A stretch of 15,136 nt of DNA. It comes from an uncultured Collinsella sp. GTDB taxonomy: Bacteria > Actinomycetota > Coriobacteriia > Coriobacteriales > Coriobacteriaceae. Both the position numbers and the translations under genes were made by a program. Where the stretch lies: assembly GCA_959028445.1 (NCBI GenBank), contig CAUFRY010000048.1, forward strand, positions 1-15,136, written 5' to 3'. The notes beneath the pieces were generated by a model. That model did not search any database. It was not told the origin of the DNA and saw only the letters and a list, made by a program, of their open reading frames with translations. Shown here one piece after another: positions 5,944 through 12,993 of this stretch (position 1 is the stretch's first letter; the number at the start of each line of letters is the position of its first letter).

Positions 5944-7449
5944 ATGGCGCACGAGCAGCACACCTATATCTGCATCGACCTCAAGACGTTTTATGCCAGC
6001 GTCGAGTGCGTGGACCGCGGGCTCGATCCACTCACCACCAACCTGGTCGTTGCCGACGAATCACGCGGACGCACGACCATCTGCCTCGCCATCACACAGG
6101 CCATGAAGGACTTAGGTATTCACAACCGCTGCCGTCTGTTCGAAATTCCCGATGGCATCGACTACATCACGGCCGTACCGCGCATGCAGCATTACATGGA
6201 GGTGTCGGCGAAAATCTACGGTATCTATCTGGAATACGTCAGCCCCCAGGACGTGCACGTCTACTCCATCGATGAGTGCTTTATCGACGTGACGCCCTAT
6301 CTGGACCTCTATCACACCGATGCGGAAGGGTTCGCCTGCACGCTGCGCGACGAGGTCCTCGCGCGCACCGGCATCACGGCTACGGTCGGCATCGGCCCCA
6401 ACCTATTCCAGGCCAAGGTAGCGCTCGACATTACCGCCAAGCACGTACCCAGCCGCATCGGCATACTCGACGACGAGGCCTTTCGCAAGGAGATCTGGCC
6501 CCATCGTCCCATCACCGATATCTGGGGCATCGGTCCCGGCGTGGCAGCCCGCCTCGAGAAATACGGCGTCTACGATCTGATGGGCGTCGCGGCGCTCGAC
6601 GAAAACCTGCTCTACGACGAGCTCGGCGTCAATGCCGAATATCTCATCGACCATGCCTTCGGGCGCGAGCCGACAACCATCGCCGATATCCAAGCCTATC
6701 GCCCGCAAGCAACTTCGACCACCACAGGACAGGTGCTCTCGAAGGGTTATGCCTACGAACAGGCCTATACCGTCTTGCGCGAGATGGTCGACAACGCCGT
6801 TTTAGACTTGGTCGATAAGCACGTGGTCTGCGACAGCATCTCGCTCTTTGTGGGCTACGCGAGCGAACGCGCCGACATACGCCGCCTCGACGCCAGCGGT
6901 ACAGCGCAGTATGTGGACGGATGCGGGCACCTGCGCTCGAGCACATCGAGTATCGAACCCACCGCAACCGCCGGCCCCGAGCTCGCGCCCCGTGCGCCCA
7001 AGCCCGTCCAGCGCGATGACGAACGGCGTCGCCTGGTGCGCGAAGCGCAGGCAATCGATGGCATCTTTGTGGGAGAGCATGGCGGCAAACCGCGCGGTGG
7101 CTATGCCGCACTCTTTGCGCACTCCAACGCCTCGCGAAAGCTGCCCGAGCGTACCAATTCGTTCAAGAAGATCATGGGCTATTTCGATGAGCTCTGGGCG
7201 CAGACTGTCGATCCCAAACGACCGGTCAAGCGCATCAATCTGGGATTTGGCAACCTCATGCCCGAGGAATTTGCCACCATCGATCTGTTCAGCGATATCG
7301 AGGCCGATGAGCGCGAGCGCGACCTGGCACGCGCCGTGCTGGCCGTGAAAGGCAAATACGGCAAGAACGCGCTGGTTAAGGGGCTGAGCTTTACCGCCGG
7401 CGCCACCGCGCGCGAACGCAACGATCAGGTAGGAGGACATCGTGCCTAA
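5944..7449 (+). CDS. Y-family translesion DNA polymerase (UmuC/UvrX type)
   Basis: The 501-residue protein copies DNA past lesions with low fidelity. Visible features: the first catalytic Asp12 in CIDLKTFYASVE, with Tyr17 at the steric-gate position as in UmuC; the SIDE motif with Asp110 and Glu111 (109-111); TVGIGPNLFQAK in the palm; a helix-hairpin-helix GIGPGVAARLEKYG; a little-finger domain; and a C-terminal ATIDLF (444-449) fitting a beta-clamp-binding motif. A Pro/Ala-rich charged insert lies around residues 335-355. The ATG at 5944 was chosen because GAAAGGG (5932-5938) sits 5 nt upstream; a GTG at 5923 is in frame but lies inside the second LexA-like box without its own site. It overlaps the YolD-like gene by 8 bp. 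It is expected to be induced by DNA damage. Confidence 0.93.
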   Translation: MAHEQHTYICIDLKTFYASVECVDRGLDPLTTNLVVADESRGRTTICLAITQAMKDLGIHNRCRLFEIPDGIDYITAVPRMQHYMEVSAKIYGIYLEYVSPQDVHVYSIDECFIDVTPYLDLYHTDAEGFACTLRDEVLARTGITATVGIGPNLFQAKVALDITAKHVPSRIGILDDEAFRKEIWPHRPITDIWGIGPGVAARLEKYGVYDLMGVAALDENLLYDELGVNAEYLIDHAFGREPTTIADIQAYRPQATSTTTGQVLSKGYAYEQAYTVLREMVDNAVLDLVDKHVVCDSISLFVGYASERADIRRLDASGTAQYVDGCGHLRSSTSSIEPTATAGPELAPRAPKPVQRDDERRRLVREAQAIDGIFVGEHGGKPRGGYAALFAHSNASRKLPERTNSFKKIMGYFDELWAQTVDPKRPVKRINLGFGNLMPEEFATIDLFSDIEADERERDLARAVLAVKGKYGKNALVKGLSFTAGATARERNDQVGGHRA

Positions 7450-7867
7450 GTCCCAACAACAGCCGATGCGGCCACCGACACCTTTTGAACGCCTAGCGGA
7501 CCCCGAGGGAAGACGTCGCTCCGCCGACCCCAGGCTCACCGCCAACGGCACCGTCCGTGCCGGCCGTGCCGCGCAGTTTATGCCCTTTGCCGCCCTCACG
7601 GGATACTACGAGCTCGTGCGTAAACAAGAGATCACCGCCGAGCCAAAATGCGAACTCACAGAAGAAAAAGCCCTCGAACTTTCGAAAAAGCTCGAGGGCC
7701 TCAAGCGCGGCGACTTGGTTCGTGTCACCTATTACGATACATACGGCTATCGCAGCCGCACCGGCATCCTCGACGAGGCGCTCCCTGCTTTCAAACTCCT
7801 CAAGCTCAAAGATATCGCCATCGACTTCGACGACATCCAGGACATCGAGCTACGCGGACGAGCCTAG
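7442..7867 (+). CDS. YolD-like protein, partner of the translesion polymerase
   Basis: The 141-residue protein has the YolD-family core: RAGRAAQFMPFAALTGYYEL (39-58), comparable to the RAxxWxPFxALxGY stretch of YolD, followed by KQE, a helical Glu/Lys-rich stretch and a beta-rich end (GDLVRVTYYDTYGYRSRTG). YolD-like proteins are repeatedly encoded beside UvrX/UmuC-type polymerases in Bacillus and its prophages and have been proposed to act like UmuD; their biochemical role is not settled. The start is GTG at 7442 with AGGAGG at 7431-7436, overlapping the polymerase stop by 8 bp, so the pair should be translationally coupled and share the LexA-controlled promoter. The N-terminal 38 residues are Pro/Arg-rich and probably disordered. 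Confidence 0.85.
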   Translation: MPKSQQQPMRPPTPFERLADPEGRRRSADPRLTANGTVRAGRAAQFMPFAALTGYYELVRKQEITAEPKCELTEEKALELSKKLEGLKRGDLVRVTYYDTYGYRSRTGILDEALPAFKLLKLKDIAIDFDDIQDIELRGRA

Positions 7868-7893
7868 ACAAGGACGCGCATCCAAGGCAAGGC

Positions 7894-8277
7894 CTACAGC
7901 GTCATGACGTAGTAACCCGCATCTCTCACGGCAGCCTCAAGGACACCGCGATCGATCGGCCGCTTGGAGCGCACGCGCGCTGTGTGGTCCGCATACGTCA
8001 CCGTTGCCCACACGCCATCCAGCGCATTGAGGGCATTGGCTACGTTCTGAGCGCAGCCGTCACAGCTCATGCCGCCGATGAGTAGCTCATCGCTATAGGG
8101 ATAGTGCGATGCATCGGTATCCACCACAACAACCTTTTTGGCCTTCTTACCGCTCGCGCCATCGCTGCAGCAGCTCTTTCCGTGTGTCGAAGCGACAATG
8201 CGACGCAGTCCAAAAAACATGCCGACGGCAATGACGGCCAACACGATGAGATTCGCAGGGTTGAGCAAGTCGCTCAT
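7894..8277 (-). CDS. Membrane-anchored heavy-metal-associated (HMA) domain protein
   Basis: The 127-residue protein begins with one hydrophobic helix (about 9-24), followed by HGKSCCSDG (32-40) and a Lys-rich linker, then SHYPYSDELLIGGMSCDGC (57-75) with the HMA metal site Cys72/Cys75, and an HMA fold to the end (AVRDAGYYV). HMA domains bind Cu(I) or other soft metals and pass them to transporters or sensors. The CC site after the membrane helix may be a second ligand set; the N-terminal third resembles FeoB-associated Cys-rich membrane proteins. The ATG at 8277 has AAAGGGG (8283-8289) 5 nt upstream; a TTG five codons earlier lies in that ribosome site and is rejected. A CsoR-like palindrome in its promoter suggests copper induction. 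It converges with the YolD-like gene, leaving 26 bp. Confidence 0.88.
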   Translation of the reverse strand: MSDLLNPANLIVLAVIAVGMFFGLRRIVASTHGKSCCSDGASGKKAKKVVVVDTDASHYPYSDELLIGGMSCDGCAQNVANALNALDGVWATVTYADHTARVRSKRPIDRGVLEAAVRDAGYYVMTL

Positions 8278-8303
8278 GCGTTCCCCTTTCAAGTAGCACT
8301 ATC

Positions 8304-8334
8304 TAGATACCCCCATGGGGTGTCCTCATCTTAA
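8304..8334 (-). promoter_or_regulatory. Promoter with CsoR-like operator for the HMA gene
   Basis: GATACCCCCATGGGGTGTC (8306-8324) is a palindrome with arms matching at 7 of 8 positions, of the TACCC...GGGTA type bound by the copper sensor CsoR. On the minus strand, TTAAGA (8329-8334) and TATCTA (8304-8309) are spaced 19 bp, so the palindrome would fill the spacer and overlap the -10. The operator is better supported than the promoter hexamers. Confidence 0.6.
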
Positions 8335-8385
8335 CCCAAAATCGTGTCCGTTCGGTCAATTAGTTTCCCTCTTCAAACTTTTTTG

Positions 8386-8413
8386 TTGACCATGGCTTAC
8401 TTTCGTGTATAAG
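8386..8413 (+). promoter_or_regulatory. Promoter of the DUF3793-flavodoxin operon
   Basis: TTGACC (8386-8391) and TATAAG (8408-8413) are separated by 16 bp. The first start codon is 40 bp downstream of the -10. Confidence 0.7.
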
Positions 8414-8432
8414 TTTTCCTAGGCTAACAACT
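8414..8432 (+). promoter_or_regulatory. Candidate DtxR/IdeR-type iron box
   Basis: TTTTCCTAGGCTAACAACT matches the IdeR/DtxR 19-bp consensus at about 11 positions, including an unbroken TAGGCTAAC core (8420-8428); the outer left arm is poor. It sits just after the -10, where a repressor would block initiation. A downstream flavodoxin makes iron repression plausible. Confidence 0.35.
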
Positions 8433-8452
8433 GAGGACCCGAAAGGAGCATC

Positions 8453-9157
8453 GTGACTCGAACCATTGACATCCCAACATACCAAACGGCTGTCGTGCGC
8501 AACTGCTCCCCTACGCTCGCAGGTATCAAGCCGGCTTCGCTCTTTACCTATCCCGGCGTTTACGCCAACCAAAACGGAAAACCCGGCGCCGCCCATATCG
8601 AAGAGCGACGCTCTCGCCTGCTCGCCGTCATAGCCCAATGCAACCGCGAGCTCCAGCCACTCGGAATCCATATGAGCGTTTTGGTCTGGCGCCCCTGCGG
8701 AGCGCTCATCTATGTGTATCGCCCTGCGGACCTCATGCGATACCTCTCCGACCCCCGTGCCACGACGGCGCTAGCCGCCGAAGGTTACGATGTCCACAAC
8801 CTGCCCGCATCCCTGGTGCATCTCGCCGCGCGCATCACGCTGGCAAGCAGCAATGCCGCAGAGAGCGCCTATGACGGCAGCGTCTGCGCGCTAGCGCGAA
8901 ATAGGCACTGCGATACGGGGTGCATGTGCGAGTTCCCCCACGAAATTGGCTATTTTTTGGGCTATCCCTACGAAGATGTCCATCAGTTTATCGTCCAGCA
9001 CGGCGAAAACTATAAGGTCTTTGGCGCATGGAAGGTATACACAAACGTTGAGCAGGCGCTCACGACCTTCGATTCCTATCGTGCATGCACGCAATACCTT
9101 ACCTACATCTATCAACAGGGCTGCACCCTGGAACAACTTGTCCAGGCAACCCGATAG
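8453..9157 (+). CDS. DUF3793 family protein
   Basis: The 234-residue protein matches the DUF3793 pattern: a C-terminal block HEIGYFLGYPYEDV (163-176) followed by NYKVFGAWKVY (186-196), preceded by a cysteine cluster CDTGCMC (Cys153, 157, 159) that could bind a metal. The function of the family is unknown; it is common in anaerobic Firmicutes and Coriobacteriia and often sits next to flavodoxin or iron-related genes. No signal peptide or membrane segment is seen. The GTG start at 8453 has GAAAGGAG (8441-8448) 4 nt upstream. Flavodoxin follows after 46 bp on the same strand without a terminator, so the two are probably one operon. Confidence 0.85.
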   Translation: MTRTIDIPTYQTAVVRNCSPTLAGIKPASLFTYPGVYANQNGKPGAAHIEERRSRLLAVIAQCNRELQPLGIHMSVLVWRPCGALIYVYRPADLMRYLSDPRATTALAAEGYDVHNLPASLVHLAARITLASSNAAESAYDGSVCALARNRHCDTGCMCEFPHEIGYFLGYPYEDVHQFIVQHGENYKVFGAWKVYTNVEQALTTFDSYRACTQYLTYIYQQGCTLEQLVQATR

Positions 9158-9203
9158 AGCATACAAAACGCGGCCGCACGCCGCGCAACCGAAAGGAAAA
9201 CAT

Positions 9204-9623
9204 ATGAGCAAGATCGCAGTCGTCTACTGGAGCGGTACAGGCAACACCGAGGCCATGGCAAACTTCGTTGCCGAGGGCGCAACCGGTGCCGGCGCCGAGG
9301 CAGAGGTCATCTCCTGCGCCGACTTCTCCGCCGACAAGGCCGCCAACTATGACGCCATTGCCTTCGGCTGCCCCGCCATGGGTTCCGAGGAGCTTGAGTA
9401 TGACGAGTTCCAGCCTATGTGGGACGAGGTCAAGGAGACCCTCGGTGACAAGAAGGTCGTCCTCTTTGGCTCTTATTCGTGGGCCGAGGGCGAGTGGATG
9501 GACAACTGGAAGGCCGATGCCGATGAGGCAGGCGTCAACGTCGTCGATTCCGTCATTTGCTACGATGCGCCCGATGATGAGGGCGAGACCGCTTGCAAGG
9601 CCCTCGGAGCCGAGCTCGCGTAA
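9204..9623 (+). CDS. Flavodoxin, short-chain anaerobe type
   Basis: The 139-residue protein is a complete short-chain flavodoxin: beta-1 IAVVYWS followed by the FMN phosphate loop SGTGNT (10-15), the aromatic/acidic loop GCPAMGSEELEYDEF where the isoalloxazine ring binds, KKVVLFGSYSWAEGEWM and the final helix. It carries one or two electrons at low potential between redox enzymes and can replace ferredoxin when iron is scarce. Many Asp and Glu residues make it strongly acidic, as usual. The ATG at 9204 has GAAAGG (9191-9196). It is the second gene after DUF3793 and ends about 50 bp before a strong terminator. Confidence 0.95.
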   Translation: MSKIAVVYWSGTGNTEAMANFVAEGATGAGAEAEVISCADFSADKAANYDAIAFGCPAMGSEELEYDEFQPMWDEVKETLGDKKVVLFGSYSWAEGEWMDNWKADADEAGVNVVDSVICYDAPDDEGETACKALGAELA

Positions 9624-9675
9624 CGAACCCAGGGCCTCCAAAAGAGCCTGCATCAAAGCGCATCCTCATCCCTAC

Positions 9676-9717
9676 AAAAGAGCGGGGGCTGGATTCAAGT
9701 CCAGCCCCCGCTCTTTT
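9676..9717. terminator. Strong bidirectional terminator
   Basis: A perfect 17-bp stem (AAAAGAGCGGGGGCTGG, 9676-9692, against 9701-9717) encloses an 8-nt loop and has A-runs and T-runs on both ends. It can stop the flavodoxin transcript on the plus strand and the ABC-transporter transcript on the minus strand. Confidence 0.95.
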
Positions 9718-9740
9718 ATAACGGCAGTTACATCAACCGG

Positions 9741-10493
9741 CTACGAGATATTGCCCAAGAACGCCTTGGTGCGCTCGCTCTTGGGGTGGTCGAAGACCTC
9801 GCTCGGCGTACCCTCTTCCACAATGACGCCGCCGTCCATAAAGACGACGCGGTCGGCGACGTCGCGGGCAAAGCCCATCTCGTGCGTCACGACAATCATG
9901 GTCATGCCATCGCGTGCCAGGTCGCGCATGACACCCAGAACGTCGCGAACCAGCTCGGGATCGAGCGCCGACGTGGCCTCGTCAAAGAGCATAACGTGAG
10001 GGTTCATCGACAGGGCGCGGGCGATGGCAACGCGCTGCTGCTGGCCGCCCGAGAGCTGGCTCGGCATAAAGTCGATACGCTCGGCAAGACCGACCTTGGT
10101 CAGCTCCTCGACGGCGATCTTCTCGGCCTCTTCCTTGCTGCGCTTGAGCACCTTTTGCTGCGCAAGCATGACGTTCTTTTTGACCGATAGGTGCGGGAAC
10201 AGGTTGAACTGCTGAAACACCATGCCCAAGTGCGTACGCACCTTATTGAGGTCAACGCCCTTGGCGCACACATCCACGCCCTCGACGACAATCGAACCAC
10301 TCGTAGGATGCTCCAGACGATTGATGCAGCGAAGCATCGTCGACTTGCCCGAGCCCGAAGGACCCAGAACTACGACGACCTCGCCCTTATGCACATCCAG
10401 ATCGATATCGCGCAGGACCACGTTATCGCCAAAGGCCTTCTGGAGGTTCTTAATGCTGACGACGACCTCGTTCGAGTTATTGGTTTCGCTCAT
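9741..10493 (-). CDS. Polar amino-acid ABC transporter ATPase (GlnQ type)
   Basis: Supplies ATP hydrolysis for amino-acid import at the inner face of the membrane. The 250-residue protein has Walker A GPSGSGKS (44-51), Q-loop MVFQQFNLFPHLSV (91-104), signature LSGGQQQR (147-154), Walker B VMLFDEATSALDP (167-179) and H-loop His204. NLFPHLSV after the Q-loop is typical of the GlnQ/HisP subfamily. The ATG at 10493 has AAGGAGG upstream, and the permease ends 12 bp before it, so the two are coupled in one operon. Substrate specificity cannot be read from the ATPase. Confidence 0.95.
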   Translation of the reverse strand: MSETNNSNEVVVSIKNLQKAFGDNVVLRDIDLDVHKGEVVVVLGPSGSGKSTMLRCINRLEHPTSGSIVVEGVDVCAKGVDLNKVRTHLGMVFQQFNLFPHLSVKKNVMLAQQKVLKRSKEEAEKIAVEELTKVGLAERIDFMPSQLSGGQQQRVAIARALSMNPHVMLFDEATSALDPELVRDVLGVMRDLARDGMTMIVVTHEMGFARDVADRVVFMDGGVIVEEGTPSEVFDHPKSERTKAFLGNIS

Positions 10494-10505
10494 GATAGGA
10501 CCTCC

Positions 10506-11867
10506 TTACAGACCGGCGATGTGATCGGCAGGCGTCGCGACAACCTGTCCGGCGCTCTTAGCGGGACGCTTCTTCTTGGTCTCGGTCGTACCCAAAAGCC
10601 TCGCCTCAAGACCGCTCACCAAGCGAGCGAGCGGCAGGGTGATGACCAGATAGAACAGGGCGGCAACCACGTACGGTGTAATGGAGCCCGTCGTGGCCAC
10701 GATGGTACGGGCGTTCATGACGATTTCGACCACACCCACGGCGGCAAGCAGCGACGTATCCTTGTAAAGCAAGATAAACTCGCTGGTCAGCGTAGGCAAA
10801 ACATTGCGGAACGTCTGCGGAATCATAACGTAGAGCAGCGTCTGGAAGGCATTCATGCCCAGAGAGCGAGCAGCCTCGTTTTGGCCCTTGGGGATCGATT
10901 GAATACCGGCACGGAAGATCTCGCACAGGTACGCAGACGAGTTCATGGCCATGACGATAACGCCCAAAACATAGTCGTCCACCTTGACGCCGGCCAACGG
11001 CAGACCGAAGAACGCGATATAGATCTGCAGGAACGCCGGCGTACCGCGAATGATATTCACGTAGATGCCGGCGAGGCAGCGCAGGATGCGCGACTTGGAG
11101 ATGCGCATAAGCGACAGGGCAAAGCCAAAGGGAATTGCCAGCGGAAACGCCACGAGCACGATCGAAAGCGACATAAGGAAGCCCTTGAAGACGATCGGCA
11201 GGCTCTGGACCAAAATGACCGGGTTCAGGAACAGGCGCAGGAACATATTGGAGTTCCACGCCTCGACCCACGGCTGCTCCTTAAGGTCGGCCAGGAAGTT
11301 ATCGAAGACCGTCACGCCCTTGATCTCCACCGACGGAATCTTGGAGATCTTCTTGGTCGAACCGTCGGCGAGCGTATAGGTGCCGCTAAAGGCCTCATCG
11401 CCGCCCTCGACGGGAAACGTCACACCGTAAACCTCGACGCGGAAATAGCCGCCGGCAGGCGCCGTCTCGCCAAAGTCAATCTTGAGCGTCTGGCCGTCAG
11501 CCTTGCACGTGGGCTTCATGGGCGTACGATCCATGAGGTCCTCGCCCGAGAGCATCGTCAATCGCGTGTCATCGGTACCAAACGTCGTGCCGTCGACAAA
11601 CGTCAGCGAAAGACCGCTCAGCTCCTCGTCGGCATCGGCCTGGACCTCCCAGGTGATGCGCGTCTCGGTGCCGCCGACCACATCGCTACCCGAACCGGTA
11701 TTGGGTCGGGCGGTAATCTTTGCGGTCTCAAGCGCCTGGGCGGTCGTGGGCACGCAGGCCCCCGCGCATACCAGGGCGAGCGCCACAGCCAGGGCACAGG
11801 CCAGCTTTTGGAGCATCGAGGGCAGTGGAAAACGCTGCTCCGCGGCCCCTTTGTTCAGTCGAGACAA
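10506..11867 (-). CDS. Amino-acid ABC permease with N-terminal extracytoplasmic domain
   Basis: In 453 residues this combines a signal/anchor segment (about 18-45, ending PTTAQA), a mostly beta-type soluble domain of about 150 residues (46-200), and a HisM/GlnP-type permease domain (about 210-425) with several membrane helices, the NIIRGTPAFLQIY stretch (271-283) and the ATPase-contacting EAA loop (IPKGQNEAARSLG, 325-337). A Lys-rich tail follows. Usual permeases of this family are 220-250 residues. The TTG at 11867 was chosen because AGGAG (11873-11877) lies 5 nt upstream; the first ATG in frame at 11816 has no ribosome site, and the frame extends to 11972 across a hairpin. The extra domain might help bind or receive substrate, since no binding-protein fold is recognisable in it. 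It sits between the binding-protein and ATPase genes. Confidence 0.88.
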   Translation of the reverse strand: MSRLNKGAAEQRFPLPSMLQKLACALAVALALVCAGACVPTTAQALETAKITARPNTGSGSDVVGGTETRITWEVQADADEELSGLSLTFVDGTTFGTDDTRLTMLSGEDLMDRTPMKPTCKADGQTLKIDFGETAPAGGYFRVEVYGVTFPVEGGDEAFSGTYTLADGSTKKISKIPSVEIKGVTVFDNFLADLKEQPWVEAWNSNMFLRLFLNPVILVQSLPIVFKGFLMSLSIVLVAFPLAIPFGFALSLMRISKSRILRCLAGIYVNIIRGTPAFLQIYIAFFGLPLAGVKVDDYVLGVIVMAMNSSAYLCEIFRAGIQSIPKGQNEAARSLGMNAFQTLLYVMIPQTFRNVLPTLTSEFILLYKDTSLLAAVGVVEIVMNARTIVATTGSITPYVVAALFYLVITLPLARLVSGLEARLLGTTETKKKRPAKSAGQVVATPADHIAGL

Positions 11868-11935
11868 GGTGGCTCCTATCGTAGAAGTTGCCGGCAAAAC
11901 GAGACGGAAACGCTCTCCGTCAAGAGAAGCGCAAA

Positions 11936-11963
11936 GGCCCTTTCCGCCAAAACGGAAAGGGCC
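11936..11963 (-). terminator. Intra-operon hairpin after the binding-protein gene
   Basis: GGCCCTTTCCG (11936-11946) and CGGAAAGGGCC (11953-11963) form a perfect 11-bp stem with a 6-nt loop, about 22 bp after the binding-protein stop and before the permease. The following T-run is poor, so it probably gives partial termination or protects the upstream mRNA, allowing more binding protein than permease. Confidence 0.7.
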
Positions 11964-11985
11964 CGCGCGCAATCAAGTAGTTATT

Positions 11986-12846
11986 TTACTTGATATTGTA
12001 CTTAGCCATGAGGGCGTCGACGGTACCGTCGTCGGTCAGGTCCTTGATAGCCTGGTTGATGTCGTCCTTGAGCTTGGTGTTGCCCTGGTTGATGGCGATG
12101 GCGTACTCCTCGCCGGTGCTGATCTGCTTGATGGTCTGGCAGGTGTTGAACTGCTCGGCGGTCAGCTGGCTGGCAACGGAGCGGTTGGTGACTACGGCGT
12201 CGCCCTTATCGGACTGCAGGGCGCTGAAGCACTCGGTGGCGTCCTTGTAGGGGACGATCTTGGCCTTGGGGAAGTTCTCCTGGGCAAAGGCCTCGGCGGT
12301 CGAGCCAGACTGGACGATGATGGTAGCGTCGGCGTTGTTGAGCTTCTCGCTGTAGTTGTCGGCCGTGATGTCGGTGTTATCGGCCTTGGTCACGATAGCC
12401 TGATCGTCCATGTAGTAGGAATCAGAGAAAGTGACTTCCTTCTCACGCTCGGGCGTGTCGGTGATAGCCGCGATGGAAACGTCATACTTGGCGCCCGAAG
12501 CGACGCCCGGAACCAGCGTGTCAAAGTCATTGTTGACGTACTCGACATCCAGACCCAGCTTGTCACCGATAGCCTTGATGAGCTCAAGGTCAAAGCCCTG
12601 GTAGTCGCCGTTGTCATCCTTGTACTCAAACGGCGCGTACTCGGCAGAGGTGCCGACGGTCAGCGTGCCGTCCTTGACGAGCGCGTACTCCTTGGAGCCG
12701 TCGACCTTCTCGACCTTAGCGTCGTCAGAGCTGCTGGGACCGGCATCAGAACCAGAGGTGGCGTTGGACGAACCGCAGCCCGTCAGAGCAAGGGCGAGTG
12801 CCATAGCACCCGTGGCGGCAAATGCGCCAAGCTTCTTCAGCTTCAT
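11986..12846 (-). CDS. Polar amino-acid ABC transporter substrate-binding lipoprotein
   Basis: The 286-residue protein is a family 3 solute-binding protein anchored outside the membrane. A signal peptide (1-23) ends in the lipobox ALTGC with Cys24 as the lipidation site, followed by a Ser/Gly/Asp linker (25-45). The binding domain begins DGTLTVGTSAEYAPFEY and includes GFDLELIKAIGDKLG and SIAAITDTPEREKEVTFSDSY, the usual ligand-pocket regions, and ends in IKDLTDDGTVDALMAKY. The ligand is probably a polar amino acid, but which one is not clear. The ATG at 12846 has AAGGAGA (12853-12859); longer in-frame reading has no support. It is first in the three-gene importer operon with its own promoter and a hairpin after it. 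Confidence 0.95.
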   Translation of the reverse strand: MKLKKLGAFAATGAMALALALTGCGSSNATSGSDAGPSSSDDAKVEKVDGSKEYALVKDGTLTVGTSAEYAPFEYKDDNGDYQGFDLELIKAIGDKLGLDVEYVNNDFDTLVPGVASGAKYDVSIAAITDTPEREKEVTFSDSYYMDDQAIVTKADNTDITADNYSEKLNNADATIIVQSGSTAEAFAQENFPKAKIVPYKDATECFSALQSDKGDAVVTNRSVASQLTAEQFNTCQTIKQISTGEEYAIAINQGNTKLKDDINQAIKDLTDDGTVDALMAKYNIK

Positions 12847-12903
12847 AATCAGTCTCCTTCCGGTGACCTCGTTTGATTCAGAGGTCTGCAAAAACTGTTG
12901 GCT

Positions 12904-12932
12904 ATTATGCACCCGGAATTACGAATCTGCAA
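12904..12932 (-). promoter_or_regulatory. Promoter of the amino-acid ABC operon
   Basis: On the minus strand, TTGCAG (12927-12932) and CATAAT (12904-12909) are separated by 17 bp, about 58 bp upstream of the binding-protein start. No clear terminator separates it from nfo upstream, so some read-through is possible. Confidence 0.7.
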
Positions 12933-12993
12933 TGAGAAAACTGATTGAAACAAACCCATAACGTGAATGGAATACTCTACTTTGTGACAGTCA

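Noticed and set aside
5767..5961. A 64-codon minus-strand open frame between the dehydrogenase-like gene and the polymerase
   Set aside because: It runs through the repeat, the promoter and the LexA-like boxes and has no ribosome site or recognisable product.
10191..11993. A 600-codon open frame on the plus strand across the ABC transporter genes
   Set aside because: It is antisense to two clear transporter genes; the Arg/His/Gln-rich product has no recognisable motif and no good ribosome site.
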